In this document: positions 52,062 through 61,249 of the stretch, in pieces
How positions within the stretch are numbered: position 1 is the first letter of the stretch
How the letters are laid out: each line of letters starts with the position of its first letter
Source of the DNA: Spirosoma aureum
GTDB taxonomy: Bacteria > Bacteroidota > Bacteroidia > Cytophagales > Spirosomataceae
Assembly: GCF_011604685.1 (NCBI RefSeq)
Contig: NZ_CP050063.1
Span: 3,432,501-3,496,500 of the forward strand
Direction of reading: 5' to 3'
DNA length: 64,000 bases
Program-made: the position numbers and the translations under genes
The notes under the pieces: generated by a model
The model's database searches: none
What the model saw: the letters and a program-made list of their open reading frames with translations, nothing else
What the model was told of the DNA's origin: nothing

Positions 52062-53705
52062 ATGAAGAAGCAACTTATTCCTGTACTCCTTTCGGCTGTT
52101 CTGCTTTTTGCATATCGACCAGCTTTAGCGCAATACCCGACAATTCCACCGGATGTTCAGAAGGAAAGTGACGATCTGCTCAATGAATCCAGACGTCAGT
52201 CTGATATTGCCTGGGAAAAGGCAAAACCAATCATCGATAAAGAAGCCAAAGAAGGTAAGCCCTACATTCCCTGGGCCGCTCGACCCGTAGATTTACCCCA
52301 GGCCAGTATTCCGGCGTTCCCTGGAGCCGAAGGCGGTGGAGCATATACATTTGGCGGTCGGGGTGGAAAAGTATACGTCGTGACCAGTCTGGAAGATCGC
52401 GGACCCGGCACATTACGGGAAGCCTGTGAGCAGGGTGGAGCGCGCATGGTGGTTTTCAATGTGGCGGGTATTATCCGGATTAAAACCCCAATCATCATTC
52501 GGGCTCCGTATATTACAATTGCCGGTCAGACAGCACCGGGCGATGGCGTTTGCGTGGCGGGTGAATCGGTCTGGATCAATACGCACGATGTCGTTATTCG
52601 CTACATGCGTTTCCGGCGGGGTGAAACCAACGTGGGCCGTCGCGACGATTCGATTGGGGGAAACCCGATCGGGAACATCATGATCGATCACGTATCAGCG
52701 AGCTGGGGGCTCGACGAGAATATGTCGATGTACCGCCACATGTATAACGACAGTACGGGCAAGACCGTAGAAGAGAAATTACCAACGGTAAACATTACGA
52801 TTCAGAACTCGATTTTCTCGGAAGCATTAGATACCTGGAATCATGCCTTTGGTAGTACGCTGGGTGGCGAAAACTGTACGTTCATGCGCAATCTATGGGC
52901 CGATAACGCAGGCCGGAACCCGTCGATTGGCTGGAATGGAATCTTCAATTTTGCCAATAACGTGATCTTCAACTGGGTGCACCGGTCAACGGATGGGGGT
53001 GATTATACGGCTATGTACAATATTATCAACAACTACTATAAGCCTGGTCCTGAAACACCGAAGAATTCGCCAATCGGCTACCGAATTTTGAAGCCTGAAT
53101 CGGGGCGGAGTAAACTGAGTTATCGGGTTTACGGTCGTGCCTACGTTAATGGCAACATTGTAGATGGCAATGAGAAAGTGACAAAAGATAACTGGGACGG
53201 GGGCGTACAGGTTGAAGATATGCCTGATGCGGGTAAATACACGGCTAACATGAAATGGAATGAACCGTTACCTATGCCCAAAATCACCATCCTGCCAGCC
53301 AAACAAGCCTATGACTATGTGTTAGTTAACGCAGGAGCCACACTTCCAAAGCGTGATCCGGTCGATACACGGGTAGTCGAGCAAGTGCGTACAGGTAAAA
53401 TTGCGTATAAAGAAGGCGTGAAATTGCCAGAATCGCAGTTTAAGCATCGTCGCTTACCCCTGGATTCATATAAGAACGGCATTATCACTGATCCGATTCA
53501 GGTAGGTGGCTACCCTGAGTATACCGGCAAACCTTATGTCGATTCGGATAAAGATGGTATGCCCGATGCCTGGGAAACGAAAAATGGCCTGAATCCAAAC
53601 GATGCGGCCGATGCCAGACAGGATAAAAACAAGGATGGCTATACCAACATTGAAGATTACCTGAACAGTGTCGTATCCGTTCAGCAGGTAAGACCGAGAA
53701 CGTAG
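52062..53705 (+). CDS. Polysaccharide lyase family 1-like pectate lyase, secreted
   Basis: Exported right-handed beta-helix enzyme of 547 residues that should cut pectate by beta-elimination. Signal YRPALAQ. The lyase pattern runs through FPGAEGGGAYTFGGRGGKVYVV, TLREACEQGGARMVVFNVAG, APYITIAGQTAPGDGV, DVVIRYMRFRRG (with the conserved region near residue 190) and MIDHVSASWGLDENM (Asp calcium ligands). The C-terminal DSDKDGMPDAWE/NPNDAADA part is a thrombospondin-type-3-like calcium repeat. It opens the pectin-like gene run. Confidence 0.93.
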   Translation: MKKQLIPVLLSAVLLFAYRPALAQYPTIPPDVQKESDDLLNESRRQSDIAWEKAKPIIDKEAKEGKPYIPWAARPVDLPQASIPAFPGAEGGGAYTFGGRGGKVYVVTSLEDRGPGTLREACEQGGARMVVFNVAGIIRIKTPIIIRAPYITIAGQTAPGDGVCVAGESVWINTHDVVIRYMRFRRGETNVGRRDDSIGGNPIGNIMIDHVSASWGLDENMSMYRHMYNDSTGKTVEEKLPTVNITIQNSIFSEALDTWNHAFGSTLGGENCTFMRNLWADNAGRNPSIGWNGIFNFANNVIFNWVHRSTDGGDYTAMYNIINNYYKPGPETPKNSPIGYRILKPESGRSKLSYRVYGRAYVNGNIVDGNEKVTKDNWDGGVQVEDMPDAGKYTANMKWNEPLPMPKITILPAKQAYDYVLVNAGATLPKRDPVDTRVVEQVRTGKIAYKEGVKLPESQFKHRRLPLDSYKNGIITDPIQVGGYPEYTGKPYVDSDKDGMPDAWETKNGLNPNDAADARQDKNKDGYTNIEDYLNSVVSVQQVRPRT

Positions 53706-53710
53706 TCCCC

Positions 53711-53748
53711 TTTTATGATGGCTCTGAATGGTCAGAGCCATCATAAAA
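53711..53748. terminator. 17-bp terminator after the PL1 gene
   Basis: Arms 53711-53727 and 53732-53748 pair perfectly around a 4-base loop. T-runs on one side and A-runs on the other make it usable in both directions. It separates PL1 from the DUF6298 gene. Confidence 0.85.
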
Positions 53749-53783
53749 TCGAATAAATCCAGTCCTAATCCCTCCTTCGAATC

Positions 53784-56700
53784 GTGTCGAAACCTTACTT
53801 ATTTATCGCTCTGCTTTATCTTCTGGTCGCCTTGGGGCGTGTTGAAGACGTGTATGCGCAGGGAAATAAACCGGTCAGGAAACAACCAGTTTCGCTCGAT
53901 AAGCAGGGGCATTTGATCTATGCACCCGACGAACGGGAGAATCGAATCCCTGACTTCTCTTATTGCGGCTATAAAGCTGGTGAACAGGCCATTCCGAACG
54001 CCGATATAAAAGTAGTTGTGCCCGTTCGGAAAGGTGATGCAACCCTCCGGATACAAACTGCTATTGATTACGTTGCCTCTTTGCCTGCCAATTCAGAAGG
54101 AATTCGCGGAGCTGTTCTGCTCGAAAAGGGCGTTTATGACGTAGCCGGTAGCTTAAAAATAACGGCATCCGGTGTGGTGCTTCGGGGTAGTGGAATGGGC
54201 GCTGGTGGAACGACGATTCTGGGAACGGGTTTCAGCCGGGATAATCTCCTGACAATTTCAGGTAAAAACGACCGCCAGCTAACCGCTGCGGTGCCAATTT
54301 CGGACGGTTATGTACCGGTAAATGCTACTAAAATTCGGGTCGCTCAACCGACAGGATTTGCCGTTGGCAATTTGGTGCAAATTCGCCGTCCGTCTACAAA
54401 AGAATGGATTCAAAAACTACAGGCTGATCATTTTGGTGGAGGAATTACGGCCCTGGGTTGGAAACCGGGCCAACGTGATCTCTATTGGGATCGTAAAATT
54501 ACGGCGGTTAATGGGACTGAGCTTACAGTCGATGCGCCCATAACAACCGCCTTAGATTCCGCTTTTGGAGGAGGCACGATTGCCCGGTATACCTGGTCGG
54601 GTCGAATTGAGCAGTCGGGCGTAGAGAATCTGGTTCTGGAATCGACCTACGACAAAAATAATCCGAAAGATGAAGATCATCGCTGGATGGCCATTGTGCT
54701 TGAAAATGTACAGGATGCCTGGGTAAGGCAGGTCGTTTTTCGCCATTTTGCCGGCTCGGCCGTATACGTGCAGGAAACGGCAAAACGGGTTACGGTTGAA
54801 GATTGCCAGTCGATGGCTCCGGTATCGGAAATTGGTGGAGAGCGTCGTTATACCTTCTTTACCAAAGGACAACAGACGCTCTTTCAGCGGCTTTATTCAG
54901 AGTATGGATACCATGATTTCGCGGTAGGTTTTTGCAATACCGGACCTACGGCATTTGTGCAGTGCGAAGCGCATTTGCCGTTCAGCTTTAGTGGGACTAT
55001 CGACAGTTGGGCATCGGGCGTGTTGTTCGATGTCGTGAACATTGATGGAAACGCCCTGCGGTTTGCCAATCTTGGCCAGGATGGTCAGGGAGCAGGCTGG
55101 AGTGCAGCCAATAGCGTGCTCTGGCAAAGTACAGCCGCCCGAATTGACTGTTATCAACCGCCCACTGCCCAGAACTGGGCGTTTGGTTTGTGGGCGCAGT
55201 TTTCAGGAGATGGGTACTGGGATATGTCCAATGAACATATTCACCCGCGTAGTTTGTATTATGCCCAATTGAAAGACCGGCTGGGCGACAAAGTTACCGA
55301 CCGAATTAGTGTTCTCCCAGTCGACTCGGAGGCTTCGAGCAGTCCTAAAGTAGAGGTAGCAGCTGCGTTGACCAAACTCGCTGTTACTCCTGCCCCGACA
55401 TTATACGATTTTATCACGGCTGCTTCCCGTCGGCAGCCCATTCCAACGATATCAACTGCCCGCTCTATCGACGCCATTGGCTTGCCCAGAGAAGCAACTC
55501 TCTCCAAAAACGAACCCATGCAGATTCAGCATGGAAAACTAGTGCGGGGAGCAAAATTACTGACGGGTCGTCGGCAGGAAGTGCCCTGGTGGAATGGTAG
55601 TGCCCGTCCGTATGGGCTCGATAATGCCAAACCACACATCACCCGCTTTGTGCCAGGCCAGACCGGGCAGGGCTTGACCGATAATCTGGAGGAACTGACC
55701 GATTCGATGAAAGCACGGAATGTGCTGGCGATCGATCACAACTACGGACTCTGGTATGAGCGCCGGCGGGATGATCATGAGCGTATTCGCCGGATGGATG
55801 GCGAAGTGTGGCCACCTTTCTATGAGTTGCCCTTTGCCCGTAGCGGTCGGGAAACAGCCTGGGATGGACTGAGCAAATATGATTTGACAAAATATAATAA
55901 CTGGTATTGGAGCCGCTTAAAACAGTTTGCTGACCTCGCCGACCGGAAAGGCCTTGCCCTGATCCACGAGAATTATTTCCAGCACAACATCATTGAAGCA
56001 GGCGCTCATTACGCCGATTTTCCGTGGCGACCCGTTAACAACATCAATAATACGGGCTTTCCGGAGCCGGTTCCGTATGCGGGCGACAAACGGATTTTCA
56101 TGGCTGAACAATTTTACGACGTGTCGCACCCGGTTCGTCGGGCGTTGCACAAAGCCTACATTCGGAAGTGCCTGGATAATTTTGCAGCCAATTCGGGGGT
56201 CATTCAACTCATCGGAGCAGAATTTACGGGACCACTGCACTTTGTACAGTTCTGGATCGATACCATTAGCGAATGGGAGAAGGAAACTGGCAAGAAAGTT
56301 ATTGTTGGCCTGAGTACGACCAAAGATGTTCAGGACGCCATTCTGGCTGATGCCAAACGAGCTGCGGTCATTAACCTGGTCGATATTCGTTACTGGCATT
56401 ATCAGGCCAATGGTACGGCTTATGCACCCGCCGGTGGGCAGAACCTGGCCCCGCGCCAGCACGCTCGTCTGGTCGTTCCAAAGAAAACGTCGTTTGAACA
56501 GGTGTATCGGGCGGTGCGGGAGTATCGCCAGAAGTACCCCGAAAAATCCGTGACCTATGCTGCCGACAGTTTCGAATCAATGGGCTGGGCCGTGTTGATG
56601 GCGGGTGGATCTATGCCTGCTATCCCATTGATTGCCGATCCTCAATTTTTAACGGATGCGGCTCAAATGCAGCCACTCGATTTAGCTCAGACAGCCCCAA

Positions 56701-56936
56701 ATCAATGGATTTTGGGCGCGGAGAAAACCGGCTATATCCTTTATAACGAATCGCCAAACCCTGTTCAGCTTGATTTGACAAAAGCCGTGGGTTCGTTCTC
56801 GGTCAGTTATGTAAATCCCAAAACGGGCCAGATCACGAAATCGAAGGAGGTGGTAAAAGGAGGAGGAATAGTCAGTCTGAAAAATCAGTCGACGGATGCG
56901 GAAGTAATTTGGGTTAAAAAAAGTAAAGGATTATGA
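53784..56936 (+). CDS. DUF6298 secreted beta-helix protein
   Basis: Exported protein of 1050 residues starting at GTG (53784). The N-terminal half is a pectate-lyase-superfamily beta-helix (RIQTAIDYVASLP, GAVLLEKGVYDVAGSLKITASGVVLRG), and the C-terminal half (from about residue 600) has a TIM-barrel-like stretch with LAIDHNYGLWYERRRDDHERI and VDIRYWHY, fitting DUF6298. The activity is unknown but the fold and neighbours point to pectin or rhamnogalacturonan. Its TGA overlaps an ATG of the next frame (ATGA). Confidence 0.85.
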   Translation: MSKPYLFIALLYLLVALGRVEDVYAQGNKPVRKQPVSLDKQGHLIYAPDERENRIPDFSYCGYKAGEQAIPNADIKVVVPVRKGDATLRIQTAIDYVASLPANSEGIRGAVLLEKGVYDVAGSLKITASGVVLRGSGMGAGGTTILGTGFSRDNLLTISGKNDRQLTAAVPISDGYVPVNATKIRVAQPTGFAVGNLVQIRRPSTKEWIQKLQADHFGGGITALGWKPGQRDLYWDRKITAVNGTELTVDAPITTALDSAFGGGTIARYTWSGRIEQSGVENLVLESTYDKNNPKDEDHRWMAIVLENVQDAWVRQVVFRHFAGSAVYVQETAKRVTVEDCQSMAPVSEIGGERRYTFFTKGQQTLFQRLYSEYGYHDFAVGFCNTGPTAFVQCEAHLPFSFSGTIDSWASGVLFDVVNIDGNALRFANLGQDGQGAGWSAANSVLWQSTAARIDCYQPPTAQNWAFGLWAQFSGDGYWDMSNEHIHPRSLYYAQLKDRLGDKVTDRISVLPVDSEASSSPKVEVAAALTKLAVTPAPTLYDFITAASRRQPIPTISTARSIDAIGLPREATLSKNEPMQIQHGKLVRGAKLLTGRRQEVPWWNGSARPYGLDNAKPHITRFVPGQTGQGLTDNLEELTDSMKARNVLAIDHNYGLWYERRRDDHERIRRMDGEVWPPFYELPFARSGRETAWDGLSKYDLTKYNNWYWSRLKQFADLADRKGLALIHENYFQHNIIEAGAHYADFPWRPVNNINNTGFPEPVPYAGDKRIFMAEQFYDVSHPVRRALHKAYIRKCLDNFAANSGVIQLIGAEFTGPLHFVQFWIDTISEWEKETGKKVIVGLSTTKDVQDAILADAKRAAVINLVDIRYWHYQANGTAYAPAGGQNLAPRQHARLVVPKKTSFEQVYRAVREYRQKYPEKSVTYAADSFESMGWAVLMAGGSMPAIPLIADPQFLTDAAQMQPLDLAQTAPNQWILGAEKTGYILYNESPNPVQLDLTKAVGSFSVSYVNPKTGQITKSKEVVKGGGIVSLKNQSTDAEVIWVKKSKGL

Positions 56937-57012
56937 ACGTGTACGTTAATCAACTTATCGGAATGTGTCGTTGGGCGGTGATCTCAAATCCGGCAAAACG
57001 ATCGGGAGTGAC

Positions 57013-57083
57013 TTGTCATTCCGACGCAAGAAGAATCGTAACACGAGCGAACCCTCAAGAATCTATTCAGGTCGCAATGACAA
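57013..57083. mobile_element. 71-bp MITE/REP-like inverted-repeat element
   Basis: Terminal arms TTGTCATTCCGAC (57013-57025) and GTCGCAATGACAA (57071-57083) are complementary at 12 of 13 positions. The form resembles short GTCATTCCGAC/GTCGCAATGACA interspersed repeats known in Bacteroidota. The right arm contains the ATG used by the next gene. Only one copy in this window. Confidence 0.6.
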
Positions 57084-58954
57084 AAAAGTTAGGTCAACTA
57101 TTTCTTCAAACGGTACTCCTGTTTTGCCTTACCCACTACGCATACACGCAGGATACCGTGCACTATGTCGGGCAAACGTTGTCCAATGTCGATTATCACC
57201 ACGGTCAGTTGAGTCCGGCGGTGGGCGTACACAATATTCAGGTATTTCGGGCCAATCGGGAAAATCCGGATCTGGCAGGTGGCACCAACTGGACGTACAA
57301 TCACGCTCCCATGCTCGCCTACTGGAACAACACCTTCTATCTGCAATACCTCAGCAATCCGGTTGGCGAACACGTACCACCGGGGCAAACGCTGCTTTTA
57401 ACCTCCAAAGACGGCTATAACTGGTCGAAGCCGACCATCATTTTCCCCCCATACAAACTACCGGATGGCTTGAAGAAAGAAGGTCGGCCAGAGGTAGCCA
57501 ACGATCTGTATGCAGTCATGCACCAGCGGATGGGCTTCTTTGTCGCGAAAAACAAACGGTTGTTAACGCTGGCTTTCTACGGAATTGTGATGGGGCCCAA
57601 AGACGACCCGAACGATGGGAACGGCATCGGTCGCGTGGTTCGGGAAATCTACCCGGACGGCAAATTCGGGCCAATTTACTTTATCCGTAATAACTCATCC
57701 TGGAACAAACGGAACACCGACCGGACTAAATCGACCTATCCGTTCTATACCAGTTCGAAAGACAAAGGATTTGTCGAAGCCTGCGATGAATTGCTCGGCA
57801 ATCCGCTAATGATGCAGCAATGGATCGAAGAGGCCGACCGCAACGATCCGCTCATTTCGCTCAGGAAGGATGTGAAAGCGTTTAGCTATTATCATTTGCC
57901 CGACAATCGCGTTGTCGGTCTATGGAAACATGCCTTAACGACAATCAGCAAAGACGAAGGCAAAACATGGCTGTATAATCCGCTTCGGGCACCGGGTTTT
58001 GTCAATAGCAACGCCAAGATATGGGGTCAGAAAACGTCGGATGGCCAATACGCTACGGTATATAATCCATCGGAGTTTCGCTGGCCCCTGGCTGTTTCGA
58101 CCAGCAAAGATGGCCTGGCCTACACGAATCTGCTGCTCGTAAATGGAGAAATTACCTCCATGCGCTACGGAGGGGCTTACAAGTCATACGGGCCGCAATA
58201 CGTACGGGGCATTGAAGAAGGCAATGGTACACCACCCGACGGCAATCTGTGGGTTACCTACAGCATGAATAAGGAAGATATCTGGGTATCCAGCATTCCG
58301 GTTCCGATCACCGACGAGGTTAAAAATCAGGTTAATGATGTGTTTGCCCAGCTACCAGCGGGCGAAGAGTTAAAATACTGGAACATCTACAGCCCGCTTC
58401 AGGCTACGGCAAAAATTGAAACAGCTGCTGGCACTAAAGCGCTGGTTCTTCGGGATAAAGACAAATTCGATTATGCCAAAGCCGAGCGCGTTATCCCTGA
58501 CGCAAAGAAAGTGGCGGTCGAATTTACAATCGTGCCCCAACAGGTTAATAAAGGTGTTTTACAGATCGAATTTCAGGATGCCAAAGGCAATGCGGCTGTT
58601 CGGCTGATGTTCGATTCGGATAGTCTTTTTAAAGCCAAAGTCGGCTACCGGGATTCGGGCATTCAGAAATACGAAGCGGGTAAACAATACGAGGTACGAA
58701 TCGAGCTGGATCGCGACAAACGGATGTTTACGACGTTTGTGAATGGGCAATCGAAAGGGGCTAAACTGTTCTTTGCCCCTGTAGCATCGTTCCGGCGGGT
58801 GGTGTTCCGAACCGGTGGTGTTCGCCGGTTCCCGGATGCCGATACACCGACCGACCAAAGTTATGATTTACCCAAAGCAGGCGAACAGGACGAAGAAGCT
58901 GTATTTGTGATTAAGTCATTTAAAACGAGTTCGTTAAGCAAATTTCAAGAATAA
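57077..58954 (+). CDS. Secreted BNR-repeat protein
   Basis: Exported protein of about 625 residues with a signal peptide (LGQLFLQTVLLFCLTHYAYTQ). BNR-type turns (SKDGYNWSKPTIIF, SKDEGKTWLYNPL, TSKDGLAYTNLL) fit a sialidase-like propeller, followed by a jelly-roll lectin-like C-terminal domain (VAVEFTIVPQQVNKGVLQIEF, YEVRIELDRD). The frame is open from ATG 56933, but only ATG 57077 gives a signal peptide; that ATG lies in the right arm of the MITE-like element. The enzyme activity was not recognised. Confidence 0.85.
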   Translation: MTKKLGQLFLQTVLLFCLTHYAYTQDTVHYVGQTLSNVDYHHGQLSPAVGVHNIQVFRANRENPDLAGGTNWTYNHAPMLAYWNNTFYLQYLSNPVGEHVPPGQTLLLTSKDGYNWSKPTIIFPPYKLPDGLKKEGRPEVANDLYAVMHQRMGFFVAKNKRLLTLAFYGIVMGPKDDPNDGNGIGRVVREIYPDGKFGPIYFIRNNSSWNKRNTDRTKSTYPFYTSSKDKGFVEACDELLGNPLMMQQWIEEADRNDPLISLRKDVKAFSYYHLPDNRVVGLWKHALTTISKDEGKTWLYNPLRAPGFVNSNAKIWGQKTSDGQYATVYNPSEFRWPLAVSTSKDGLAYTNLLLVNGEITSMRYGGAYKSYGPQYVRGIEEGNGTPPDGNLWVTYSMNKEDIWVSSIPVPITDEVKNQVNDVFAQLPAGEELKYWNIYSPLQATAKIETAAGTKALVLRDKDKFDYAKAERVIPDAKKVAVEFTIVPQQVNKGVLQIEFQDAKGNAAVRLMFDSDSLFKAKVGYRDSGIQKYEAGKQYEVRIELDRDKRMFTTFVNGQSKGAKLFFAPVASFRRVVFRTGGVRRFPDADTPTDQSYDLPKAGEQDEEAVFVIKSFKTSSLSKFQE

Positions 58955-59001
58955 ATGTAGTTCCAGAAAGACTTAAATCTTTCGGGAAGTTGCTCGGTCA
59001 T

Positions 59002-60477
59002 ATGCCCAGATTTATCGTCATATTTCTTGTTACAGTTTCGCTTTCGCTCCAACTGAAAGCCGAAATCATACTGCCCCGAGTTTTTGGGCACAATATGGTA
59101 CTGCAACAGGGGAAACCGGTGGTGATCTGGGGTAAAGGGGCGGTTGGCGAGACGGTGACGATTCAGTTTGCCGGGCAACAACAGACTACGTTTGCTGATG
59201 CCTCTGGCCAATGGAAGATTACCCTGAAACCACTGAAAGCCTCGGCGATACCATCGGAATTGCTTATTTCGGGCACGAATACCATCCGGCTGCAAAATAT
59301 TCTGGTGGGCGAAGTCTGGCTATGTTCGGGCCAGTCGAATATGGAATACACCATGCGGAAGAATAGCAAGGTGAATCGGGCATTGGCCACGGACACTGAT
59401 GGCCATAATCCAGTCGATGAGTTGGAGTACGCTACGAATCCTCAGATCCGCATTTTTCTGGTCAACCGGAAAGAACTTGGTAAACCTGATTCGCTGCATC
59501 GTGGCTGGAATATAGCTCAGGATTCGGCCTTACGGTCATTTTCAGCACCCGCTTATTTCTTCGCTAAAGAACTCTACAAAAACCTGAATGTGCCGATTGG
59601 CGTCATTTCGTCGGCCATACCGGGCAGCCGGATTGAGCCGTGGATTTCGGAAGCCGCTTTTCGGGAGGATGCTTATTATGGCGATCAGAAAGTAGACGGC
59701 GAACCCGGAAAGTTCTATGAACCCATGATTCGGCCGCTGGCACCGTTTGCGGTAAAGGGCTTTCTATGGTATCAGGGTGAAACCAACTGTTTCCTGAAAG
59801 AAACCAGTACGTATTCGCACAAGATGAAAACGCTGATTATGAGCTGGCGACGTGCGTGGAGTAACCCGAATCTGCCGTTTTACTACGTTCAGCTAGCCCC
59901 ATTTAAGTATTCGGAATCAAAAGGGAAAGTTGTGCTCACGCGCGAAACATTGCCTGAATTTAGGGAAGCGCAGGAATTGGTACTGAGTCTGCCCAAAACC
60001 GGTATGATCGTAACGACCGACCTGGCCGAAGATCTATCCGACATTCATCCACCCTACAAATGGGAAATTGGCCGACGGCTGGCCTTACTTGCTCTGGCTA
60101 CCGATTACGGAAAGCGTTCGGTTAGTTCGCAAGGCCCTGTTTATGAGGGTATGCGAGTGAAAAACGGCATGGCCGAACTTAGCTTCCGGAACATAGGAAG
60201 TGGTTTGGTTAGTAAAGACGGGCAACCACTTACTGGCTTTACGGTTGCCGGGACCAATGGCGTTTTTGTGCCCGCTCAGGCACACATCGACGGCAGGCAC
60301 GTGCTCATTTCGGCGGCTTCCGTTTCGAACCCTGTGGCTGTGCGCTTCGCCTGGGACGAAGCAGCCCAACCGAATCTGTTCAATAACGAAGGTTTGCCTG
60401 CCCGCCCGTTTCGAACCGATAATCCATTGAAGAATCAGCAGTATGAATTAGTACAACTTCCTGAACGCTCAAAATAG
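59002..60477 (+). CDS. Sialate O-acetylesterase family protein
   Basis: Exported SGNH-type esterase of 491 residues, removing acetyl groups from sialic acid or plant glycans. Signal IFLVTVSLSLQLKAE. Nucleophile Ser in WLCSGQSNMEY (near residue 111), further block FLWYQGETN, and the His in DIHPP. The frame starts at TTG 58990 but ATG 59002 is chosen. A short stem-loop (58961-58971 with 58978-58988) precedes it. Confidence 0.92.
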   Translation: MPRFIVIFLVTVSLSLQLKAEIILPRVFGHNMVLQQGKPVVIWGKGAVGETVTIQFAGQQQTTFADASGQWKITLKPLKASAIPSELLISGTNTIRLQNILVGEVWLCSGQSNMEYTMRKNSKVNRALATDTDGHNPVDELEYATNPQIRIFLVNRKELGKPDSLHRGWNIAQDSALRSFSAPAYFFAKELYKNLNVPIGVISSAIPGSRIEPWISEAAFREDAYYGDQKVDGEPGKFYEPMIRPLAPFAVKGFLWYQGETNCFLKETSTYSHKMKTLIMSWRRAWSNPNLPFYYVQLAPFKYSESKGKVVLTRETLPEFREAQELVLSLPKTGMIVTTDLAEDLSDIHPPYKWEIGRRLALLALATDYGKRSVSSQGPVYEGMRVKNGMAELSFRNIGSGLVSKDGQPLTGFTVAGTNGVFVPAQAHIDGRHVLISAASVSNPVAVRFAWDEAAQPNLFNNEGLPARPFRTDNPLKNQQYELVQLPERSK

Positions 60478-60479
60478 CC

Positions 60480-61178
60480 ATGAAAAAAATTGTCAATACC
60501 TGTTTGTTCATCGCTGGAGTCCTGTCGGCAGCGCCTGTATTCAGCCAGACTCAATCCGCCATGCCAGTAGCCTCAGCCGAAGCGAAAGCCGATGCTGAGC
60601 AGGAGAAAAAAGCCGCCGAGTGGATTAGTTCACTGAACCTGAATGATCCGGATAAGGAAAAACGCCTGACTGGAGTAGTCGCTACACACCTGAATGCCAT
60701 ACGCGACTGGCACAATGAACATCCCGTTACTACAGTTCCGGCAGGGATCAATCCCGTAACGGGCAAGCCATTATCAGAGCTGGACCGGCAGCTCATAGCC
60801 GACTCGGCCATTCCGAAAACCGTACACGAGGAGCTGATGACCGGGCTGCAAAAAGACCTCGATAAAAAGCAGGTTGACGCCGTGCTGGATAAATACACGA
60901 TTGGAAAAGTCGCGTTCACGATGAACGGTTACAGGGCCATCGTTCCCAACATAACCGCTCAGGAAGAAGAAACCATTCTGGGATTTCTGGAGCAGGCGCG
61001 GGAACAGGCTGTCGATTATAAAAGCATGAAAGAGATTTCGGCCATTTTCGAGATCTACAAAACCAAATCGGAGCAGTATCTCAATGCCAATGGCCGCAAT
61101 TGGCGAGAAATGTACAATACCTATACGGCTGCCATCAAAGCGAAAAAAGCCGCTGAGAAGAAACAGGCGACAAATTGA
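60480..61178 (+). CDS. DUF3826 secreted protein
   Basis: Exported 232-residue protein (signal CLFIAGVLSAAPVFSQ) that fits DUF3826: AAEWISSLNLNDPDKEKRL, then VLDKYTIGKVAFTMNGYRAIVP and YNTYTAAIKAKKAAE. This family is regularly found beside pectin and rhamnogalacturonan genes but has no known function. It starts 2 bases after the esterase stop, so it is co-translated. Confidence 0.88.
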   Translation: MKKIVNTCLFIAGVLSAAPVFSQTQSAMPVASAEAKADAEQEKKAAEWISSLNLNDPDKEKRLTGVVATHLNAIRDWHNEHPVTTVPAGINPVTGKPLSELDRQLIADSAIPKTVHEELMTGLQKDLDKKQVDAVLDKYTIGKVAFTMNGYRAIVPNITAQEEETILGFLEQAREQAVDYKSMKEISAIFEIYKTKSEQYLNANGRNWREMYNTYTAAIKAKKAAEKKQATN

Positions 61179-61249
61179 TAGCTCACGAATCTGCTTCTCG
61201 AAAGGGTAAAACCGTTGACCGGCTCCGTTTCGGAAAATTCTCCCGAAGA

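Noticed and set aside
51807..52073. 88-codon minus-strand frame overlapping the PL1 start
   Set aside because: Overlaps the start of a well supported gene and shows no family features.
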